Assembly (NCBI GenBank): GCA_023525975.1
Contig: CM042020.1
Location: 11,672,001-11,736,000 of the forward strand
From: Smallanthus sonchifolius
Lineage: Eukaryota > Streptophyta > Magnoliopsida > Asterales > Asteraceae
Direction: 5' to 3'
Length of the DNA stretch: 64,000 bases
Under the pieces are notes generated by a model. The model made no database searches and had not been told where the DNA came from. It was given only the letters and a program-made list of their open reading frames with translations. Positions 56,674 to 64,000 of this stretch are shown here, piece by piece; within the stretch, counting starts at the first letter, position 1, and every line of letters begins with the position of its first letter. Made by a program: the position numbers and the translations under genes.

Positions 56674-58075
56674 ATCGTCATTCTTTTCAACAGAAATTAT
56701 CCTTCACGTATCAGAGCACGTTAACCGATCCAATGGGAGGTACGAAGCAATCTGTGGTATAATCAATCATAAAGTAAAAGTCGATTGGAACCAATTCTTT
56801 AGAAGACAAAGGAGGCAACGACAGTTGTTTCTTCATCAATTCATCATAAACAAAAGAACGAAGGAAGGTAGAACCATCGCTTGGAAAACGAAGCGACTGT
56901 CAATTTTAAAATAATCGAATAATCACAATTGTTTCTGAAATTCGATTAACACTTTAAATTGGTTTGATTGTCAAATTTAGAAGGGGAGTTCTCAAAATCG
57001 GAAGGACAAATTGGCAAAGTTGCGATTGCGTTGGTGTTTTATTCTGAACGTTGATTCTGTGTTCAATCAGTCTGCAATCGATAATAAGAAGGGAGCCTGT
57101 GTTTAGTCAGTTTAATCATTGAAGATTGTAATCGCTCAGTGCAAAAAGAGATAGTTGAAGGCTGTTTGTTTGGGTTCTAAACATCATTAGCATCGAGCGA
57201 AAAAGAAAGAATCATTTAAAGGGTTGTTCAAGATCAATCAAACTGAACATTTGTTCAATTGCTGCCATCAAAAGGTCGAAAGCAGTGAACAAAAGAAACC
57301 AGGGGGGTGATTTGGATTCTGAACTGCAGAAGCAAGAAGTCGAGCAGATGAACGATTTCTAAAGTTCATTAGCAAGTTTATTGTGTTCCAATCTTGATTT
57401 GTTTTTCCAATTTTCGTATATGATTAAGGTTTTAAGTTATTTAAATAAAACTTTTAAAAATTAATTGCAAAAAAATACTTTAAAATTAGAAAGAAAATAT
57501 CTTTAAAAGTAAATAATAAAGATTTATAAGAAAAACAAGTATGATTGGAAATATAACACCTTATCTTTTATCTTTGCTTATCCTTCACCCCAAATCATCC
57601 CACGAGGCACCAACAATGGCCATCAAGCAAACCTAACTATTTATTTATTATTAATTATAAATACAATTTAACACGGAAAATGATTTCTTGAAGCCACTTT
57701 TCATTTTTTTCTGTTTGAAACTGTTTCTGGAAATGAAAATAATGATCATCTTGGTTTAAAGATTTTAATATATTAAAACTAATAGGTTAGAAACCCGTGT
57801 TTTACACAGGTTAAATTAAAAAATATTAAATAGTTGTTGAAATTATAAAGGAAATATTATATTTTTTTATACATCAATACCTAGATTTTCTAGCATAAAT
57901 ACAACACAACTTACATTAGCAAGATTTAAACCCATAACCTTTTAGTTATGGGACACACTACTTAATCACTAAGATGTCTCTAAGGATATAAAAGAAATAT
58001 TATATACTAATAATAAAGATTTAGAAATTAATAAACAAAATACATTAATATATAGCATTCTCGATCCTACATGTT
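56674..58075. other. Old LTR-element remnant and intergenic DNA
   Basis: At 56,702-56,720 CTTCACGTATCAGAGCACG looks like the second half of a primer site and internal start. 57,365-57,421 repeats the LTR end at 53,829-53,887. At 57,786-57,815 a minus-strand Helitron-like 3' end (CCTGTGTAAAACACGGG then TTTCTAACCTAT) occurs without a clear 5' partner. No gene. Confidence 0.45.
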
Positions 58076-59817
58076 AGACTAAGCGTAATGGTCTCGTGAG
58101 AAGGGATGTGTGGTGCCACCTCACCCCACCACGGGCGTGGAACACCGCGCCGATGGTGGGTGAGCGTGGGCGTGAGGCAACCAAGGTGGTGGTGTTCACG
58201 GCATGAGGGGGGATTTACGATTAACTTTTTTGACCGTTGGGACTATTCGTCAGGGGGATTGCTTTAATTAAAAAAGGTTTTTTTTTTAATTTAACATATA
58301 TAAATATCAACTAAAACAACCAATTTTATATACAATATTTCTTATTCTCCTCTCTATACCAAAACAACCAATTTTACAAAAATGATTCCATGGCAATTTG
58401 TAAACAACCCGAACCACCCAAGCAACCCGATGGGGGGGTTCGTTCCACAACCCCCGGAGCCGAACCTGTTGTTAACGTTTGCAAATTGGAGTCATTACCC
58501 GACTTCAAATCCTTCTACACCCGATTTTTTATCCGACTATATACAAGACTACGTAACCCCCCAACCGTCACCCGACATTGTACCCGAGACTCAACCATCA
58601 CCCGACAGTGTACCGGAGACTTAACCGCCACCACAAACAAAAATAAGAACAAATAAAAAGAAAGCCACTACTTATACACCCGAAGCGGGTACGGTTAAAG
58701 AGCGTTCCGAAAAGTGGTCGTCGCCGGAGGTAGCTTTGGTGAAAGCATGAATCAACGTGTCAGATGATCCAATAGTTGGTACGTATTATTATTATAAACG
58801 TATTATTATTTTTTGTAATGTTTTTTTTTATTATTAACTGTTATGTTATTTAATTTTATAGGACGTAATAAAAAAGCCAGAATTTTTTGGGAAAAAAATA
58901 TATGAACAATTTTGTGAAGCAAATGGGTAAAGGCGGATACTAGACGGAGGACATAATAACCAGCAAGTGGAGGGATATCCGGTTGAAGGTTGACAAGTTT
59001 TCTGGAAACTGCAAAAACAAGTTAAACAACCGCCAAAGTGGTCAAAGTGATCTTGATATCTTTCAAGAAGCGTTAGAAGCGTATAAAGAAGATAATAATG
59101 GGTCGGTGTTTAAAATGGTTCCACCTTGGGAATTATTGAGAAAGTGCACGAAGTTTGAACAAGTTCCGTTAATGGGACAATCATCGTCTAAACGATCAAA
59201 AACGTCATCCGGCAATGATGTTAACCAATCTAATTTGGATAGGCGTAGCATTAATCTCAGCGAGTCGGGCGATGAGCTTGAGTTTCCGGAAAAAGCCGCC
59301 CGCCCTATCGGAAGGGACAAAGAAAAACGAGCCGCATCATCGTCATCAACCCAAACCAACGAGTACAACGAGAGTTTAGACACTATATCAGACCGGATGG
59401 CCAAGTTTAATGAGTTATCCGAGAGGAAGATCAAAATAAAGGAGGCAAAACAAAATGCTAGCGATATGAAACTTTATTTCATGAACATCGATCATTTAGT
59501 CGGCGACGAGTAGGAGAAATTCCTTAAATTGAAGAAATAAATTGAAGAAAAATATAATACGTAGTTTAGTAGTTTTTTTTAGTATTATGTTGTTTTTTTT
59601 AATATTATGTTTTTTTTAATATTATGTTTTTTTATATTATGTTGTTTTATTTAATATTAAAATAATAATTATGTAATTATTACAAAACTGGTCACCCTCA
59701 TCCCACCATTACACAGTTGGGTGAAGGTGAGGGTGAGGATGAGTTCTGACATTGTCTACGTGACGACTACGTGACACGGGGTGTGCTCTCACCTTCACAT
59801 TAGCATTACACATAGTC
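58076..59817 (+). mobile_element. PIF/Harbinger element carrying ORF1 only (1,742 bp)
   Basis: Target duplication TTA (58,073-58,075 and 59,818-59,820), TIRs GACTAAGCGTAATG and GACTATGTGTAATG (11 of 14 bases). The subterminal regions are rich in CACCCTCACC-type sequence. A SANT-like ORF1 is present; no DDE transposase is found, so mobility would need a helper. Confidence 0.82.
58382..59513 (+). pseudogene. PIF/Harbinger ORF1: Myb/SANT-like and NAM-associated-like protein, decayed
   Basis: It starts with a P/N-rich leader (MIPWQFVNNPNHPSNPMGG) and is interrupted by a stop at about 58,621. The trihelix/SANT-like part follows (EKWSSPEVALVKA, a TGA where W is expected, INVSDDPIVG). An intron with GT at 58,779 and AG at 58,861 precedes RNKKARIFWEKIYEQFCEANG. 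Another stop near 58,928 precedes the open 176-codon end with SKWRDIRLKVDKFSGNC, FKMVPPWELLRKC and a coiled, charged C-terminus (MAKFNELSERKIKIKEAKQN). In active PIF/Harbinger elements ORF1 binds DNA and helps the transposase. Host paralogues of the same fold exist, but the flanking TIRs place this one in a transposon. Confidence 0.8.
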
Positions 59818-59820
59818 TTA

Positions 59821-60097
59821 GTAATTAATTAATTAATTAATTAGGAGATATCGTCAATCAAAGATAAGTAGTAGATAAAAGTAATGGATTAAAAGGGAAT
59901 CTTAATATAAAACTAAAAATAGAATAGCATACATTTGATTTTTTTTACTGCAAAATAATTTTATTAATAAAACAAATGTACTTCCATCGAGAAAGTAGAA
60001 GCCGGTAGTTTTGCCCTATTTTTAACTCACAAGAACGTGTTTGCCTTAGGATCCTCAAGAGTTTTCTGAATCGATGGATTTTTGTGTAAAATGATTA
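59821..60097. other. Intergenic with TTAA-type microsatellite
   Basis: (TTAA)n at about 59,822-59,843, otherwise A/T-rich. No gene. Confidence 0.5.
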
Positions 60098-60575
60098 ACC
60101 CTTTTCCTCTTGATGAAGTCAAGAATGCGGTGTGAAGTTGTGGAAATGAAAAGGCGCTAGGACTGAATGGTTTCACGTTTAAATTTTCAAAATATTCTTG
60201 GAGACGATCAAGCTGGATTTTTTTTAATGTCACTAAAGAATTTGAAGCCTTCGATAATTGTAGCAAAGGTTGCAACTCATCATTCATTGCGCTTATTCTT
60301 AAAGTTCGTGACCCGATTATGTAGAAAGACTTTAGGTTAATTCATTTGGTTGACTGCATAAATAAAGTGGTCTCCAAGCTGCTAGCTTTGAGGCTCAAGA
60401 AGGTGTTGGGTAAAATTCTAAGCCACGAGTAATTTGCTTATGTAGAAGGTCGAAGCATTCTTGATGGTCCGCTTATGCTTAGGGAGTTAGTTTCTTAGGC
60501 TAAGAAATTTAAGAAACAAGTTCTAATTTTCAAAGTTAACTTTGACAAGGCATTTGACTCACTTGACTAGAATGT
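60098..60575 (+). pseudogene. L1-type LINE reverse transcriptase relic
   Basis: In one main frame with several stops: FPLDEVKNAV, SCGNEKALGLNGFTFKF, SKGCNSSFIALILKVRDP, FRLIHLVDCINKVVSKLLA, FAYVEGRSILDG and VNFDKAFDSL. These correspond in order to the first half of a plant L1 RT (the usual sequence there is DKAPGPDGF...). The catalytic motif and everything after it are missing, with stops at 60,132, 60,333, 60,430 and 60,497 or nearby. It is a dead 5'- and 3'-truncated fragment; the opposite-strand 86-codon frame is a shadow. Confidence 0.88.
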
Positions 60576-61127
60576 TTACACATAAATAAACACGGTAAAA
60601 AGCTAATTAGGTTTACGTACACATAAAATAAAATAGATACATGAAATAAAATATTCATGCATTTTATATAACGGATACGCTACACGTCCCTCTCATGTAT
60701 GCTAAACGTACCCCCTATTGAGTAAATATAGAAAAATAAAATGACTGATTTAGTAAGAGAATAAGGTTATATTCAGTAAAAATAATAAGGATATGTTTAG
60801 AACAACTTTTTTTTTATAATTATAATGATTAAAACCTGTCTAATTAAATAGTGGTATATAAAAATCTAAAATAATAATTATTTTGTTGATTTTCTAAAAT
60901 TATGTAGTGACGAAGGGATAAGAGAATCTTGAAATGAGAGGCATCATTTTGTTTGGTGATTTGGATTTGAGATTTGAAGATATATGTGTCCCCACAATAA
61001 TTTTAGGAAGTTGACAGTGACGCACATATAAAAAATATAATCTAATGTATTAAAAATACAATACATTTTATTTATTTATTTTATTAATAGTTGTATAGAT
61101 TTATTAAATATATTAGGTTATAAATTA
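60576..61127. other. Intergenic, no gene recognised
   Basis: A/T-rich with no repeat structure beyond homopolymers. Confidence 0.4.
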
Positions 61128-61337
61128 CAATCACTAGCTTAGCCTAGTGGTAAAGATGTATACTTAAAGTTTCACTAAAATGAGGAGGTCTTGGGTTCAA
61201 GTCTCACTTATGACAAAAAAAAGGGTCCAGGTTGAGTCAGGGGGTTTTCTCACCTATGATGGGTTTCCTCCTGAGGGAGGTGGAGATGATCGGGTGGGTC
61301 AGTGACCCGTCAGTGATCCAAATTGTTGTTCAAAAAA
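61128..61337 (+). mobile_element. SINE (~210 bp)
   Basis: The head has TAGCCTAGTGG (A box, 61,140-61,150) and GGGTTCAAGTCTC (B box, 61,193-61,205), then GGTGGAGATGATCGGGTGGG and an A-rich end TTGTTCAAAAAAA. It has the same head type as the copy at 19,419 but a different body. The target duplication is not clear. Confidence 0.75.
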
Positions 61338-61339
61338 AT

Positions 61340-61592
61340 TTAGATTAGAAACTCATGTATTATACGGGTTGAATAAAAAAATATTAAATAGTTAATAATG
61401 AAGATTTAATAATTATAAAACGATGTTTTGAGATACGATATGATAAAATTAGGAATTGTTGCTAATGTGATGATAAAAGATTTAATTGTAGGAAATAGAA
61501 TACAAATGGTGAAATAAGAGAAGCGAAAAAAAAATTATGCTTATAGAACTATGACACGCGGCGAAAACAATTACTTATTTATTGAGTATAGA
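61340..61592 (-). mobile_element. Short nonautonomous Helitron (~253 bp, minus strand)
   Basis: The minus strand begins TCTATACTCAATAAATAAG at 61,592 and ends with the decayed hairpin CCCGTATAATACATGAG and TTTCTAATCTAA. The flanking A/T at the 3' end is not perfect. Confidence 0.65.
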
Positions 61593-62951
61593 TATGTATG
61601 TGTAGTGTCGGTGAGGGAGAGAAATTCTTTTACCAAGTTGAATACTCTATTTTTGTATCCTTTGAATTAGACTAACATTTTTTATACACAAATTGATTTT
61701 CATTTGAAACGTTTATATATTTATATTGAAAAATAAATGAATCTAAGTAAAATAAGTTTTAAACGACGAATTTTTTTATTCTTGTGGAACTTAAACTTAA
61801 GGCCTCAAAACCTAGGTGTTTTAAAAGGTTTTGCCTCTGTCATTTGACCACCATCCCCATAATTAATGAATCTATGTAAATGATATATAAGAAGATAATA
61901 CAGCAAGTTCAATGGTACAAGTTGGAGTTATAAATACTTTTTAAGTACATTGATGGCTAGCAAACAGGGGATTATAAAACCAAATTAATAAAATAATAAA
62001 AAAAAAGATTAGTTAATTGATTAACTTATCTCCATATAGTTGTTGAAAAGTATGATCTATATGATTATTGTAACTTATCTCTTCATAGTTGTTGGACCAT
62101 AATCAACAATTTACATTTATTCTATAAAAAGTATAACATTTAATTTGATATACGGATATATAGTTTCATAACTTCTAAATAACAATCAAAGAACAAATTT
62201 TTAGAAGTGCTATAGTTGGATATTTCTTATAATCATAATTACCGTATTTTTTTAAACTAAGGTTTTATTAAGAGAAAATAACCAAAGTAACGCATTTCTT
62301 GAGGGTGTTATACGTCTATAATCATATTAGAGAAAAATAATGTCTATGGTCATATGATATGCAACTCTATGGTTACATATATCTATTTTTTCTGTGTATC
62401 TAACTTTATTCACATTAATATATACTTAAATGCATGTGGTACACGGTCACAAACTCGCGTAACATTTTTAATTTCACGTATACGTTCTTTATCTTTCTTT
62501 TTCTACCTAATTTTCATATTTCTTAATTTTCCATGTGACTTCAGTATTTTCATAACCTCACCATTGACATCGCCAACGATTGACGACGACATCGTTGCCG
62601 CCACCACCATCTACCTTACCACATCTTCAAATTCCATATTTTTGACAAGATTTTAATTTATTATAAAATTAGGTGAATCAAACGTTTCTTAATATATAAC
62701 TACAGAATTGCAATAGGCTCACATCTAGTTATAAATTTCTTTAAAAAGTCTAATGAAAAGTAAATGAAGCATGACTTATTACATGCATATGATTAATAAT
62801 TCCATTTATTTTTCATGTTAACAATATATCATTTGTGAAAAACATTAAAAAAACTAAAAATAATACAATTTGATGAAGTAAAATGATAATCCGTTCATGG
62901 CCGATTGTTCGTGTATACAACCCATCAACATTTTTACAACTATGTTACAAC
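61593..62951. other. Intergenic, no gene recognised
   Basis: A tRNA-like B-box remnant (minus strand, about 61,790-61,855) may be an old SINE. A 100-codon frame at 62,354-62,656 is hydrophobic and T/S-rich with no support. Confidence 0.4.
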
Positions 62952-63351
62952 CGATGTTAATTAGAATCGGACCGGACAGCGACCGGTCATCTTTGAGTCC
63001 ACTGGTCGAACCGGTTAGACCGTTTAAATTGGGTTTAAAAACCAGATGATGTCACAAATAATATAAAAATAAAAACTATGTATATAGATATAAAATATAA
63101 AACATTTTTTTTGTTTTCATGTGAATTTACAATTTTAATTAAATATAAAGATTTAAATAAATAAAATATGCAACTTAAAATACTAAATTAATCAGAAAAT
63201 GAGATTTTAAAGAAAAAAATAAAGATAAAAAATTTTGAAATCCGGTCCAAACCCTAGTCCGGTTCAAATAAAAGCGGTTCAACTAATCGGACCGGTTATG
63301 TGTCCGGTTCCTGGTCCGACCAACCGGTTTAGTCCGGTTCTAAAAACACTG
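62952..63351. mobile_element. hAT-type MITE (400 bp) with CCGGTT-rich ends
   Basis: Perfect 8-bp duplication GTTACAAC (62,944-62,951 and 63,352-63,359). The ends are CGATGTTAATTAGAATCGG and CAGTGTTTTTAGAACCGG (inverted). The subterminal DNA is GGACCGGTT repeats around an A/T-rich centre. Noncoding. Confidence 0.88.
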
Positions 63352-63359
63352 GTTACAAC

Positions 63360-64000
63360 CTAGTAACAATCCGTTAACGGTCCGGAAAAATAGATTACAT
63401 GGTTGTGTTCGGCTTACACCTTTTTAAATATGAAAGGCTTAAAATGTATATGTTTTAAACACAAATAAATACACAGGTGTGGCTCTACGGTACAAACAAT
63501 TAAATCAACCGCTTTAGGTCCCTAAATTTTAAGGGCCCCAAAATTAAAGAAACCGATTCAATCTATATTTTAACGTAAAAATATATTTGATAATTTATTA
63601 ACTTTTGTGTCTTTAAAGAGAAATGATAATATATCAACTTTTGTGTTAATATTATACGTTTTCATGCTTCATAAAAATGCATTTTAGTAACTTTTATATA
63701 TTTAAAAAACTTTTATAAAAAACCAAAATTTTAATGTTCGCGTATGCTTGAAAATAAGTTCAACCACCCTGTAAATACATAAAAGTTTATTTGTTTTCAT
63801 TAAATTCAACTCTAGAGTATGTCGAAACGAAGTATATCCGAATTTGTTTGTCTTAAATAAATATATACAAAATTGGAATGATAAAATCCGTACATTGACT
63901 ACCACGTCTATCGGTTACAAACTCCAACACCACATGGATCCCACCTGTCATTTATCTTTTTATATATACCACCTATACATACACCCCTGCTATCTGTATC
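63360..64000. other. Intergenic, no gene recognised
   Basis: A/T-rich to the window end. TATATATA at 63,961-63,968 close to the end could belong to a promoter of a gene to the right, but nothing in the window shows it. Confidence 0.4.

Noticed and set aside
58382..59513. Host trihelix/NAM-type transcription factor gene
   Set aside because: Enclosed by TIRs with a TTA duplication and interrupted by stops; better explained as PIF/Harbinger ORF1.

Overview
This is nuclear DNA of a flowering plant. It holds one split host gene of a plant-specific family, several tRNA-Met-primed LTR retrotransposons, nonautonomous Helitrons, hAT and PIF/Harbinger miniature elements, plant-type SINEs and an integrated plant pararetrovirus. 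From memory of similar retroelements I lean towards Asteraceae, but nothing in the window proves it. More than 90 percent of the window is mobile or decayed sequence, and I found no rRNA or tRNA gene and no CRISPR array.

Layout, left to right. 1-6,769 (minus strand): an endogenous caulimovirid whose order is pol (protease, RT, RNase H), viroplasmin/TAV, an unrecognised intact 285-codon ORF, promoter, leader with tRNA-Met primer site, small coiled-coil ORF, movement protein. It runs off the left edge, and the coat protein is not in the window. 6,770-8,275: a TIR element full of short inverted repeats, carrying a nested hAT MITE. A SINE follows at 8,328. 8,677-13,415: sparse DNA with three hAT-type insertions and a ~58-bp minisatellite. 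13,798-16,075 (plus): the only convincing host gene, a four-exon TORTIFOLIA1/SPIRAL2-like HEAT-repeat microtubule-associated protein. 16,076-27,601: intergenic DNA with MITEs, a SINE, a degenerate GTTGACC repeat and a Helitron cluster.

27,602-36,141 (plus): an LTR retrotransposon with ~2.07-kb LTRs that keeps only gag and has a 2.5-kb solo LTR of another family inside gag. 37,205-53,673 (plus): an Athila-like element (TSD GTATG) that encodes gag and protease but no RT. A second Ty3/gypsy element (45,618-53,564, minus) sits inside its 3' LTR. 53,679-57,425: remains of an older LTR element interrupted by a non-LTR-type RT pseudogene with a putative restriction-like endonuclease tail. 58,076-59,817: a PIF/Harbinger element with a decayed SANT-like ORF1. 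60,098-60,575: an L1-type RT relic, followed by a SINE, a short Helitron and a hAT MITE.

The most unusual signal is that two different LTR retrotransposons carry tandem arrays of short perfect hairpins (GTACGC-containing stems of 6-9 bp) in their LTRs. Some copies have paired changes that keep the stem. Other points of interest are the intact unknown ORF in the pararetrovirus with an as-1-like promoter element, the plant RT with an RLE-like tail, and an extra coiled-coil ORF ahead of gag in the nested gypsy element.
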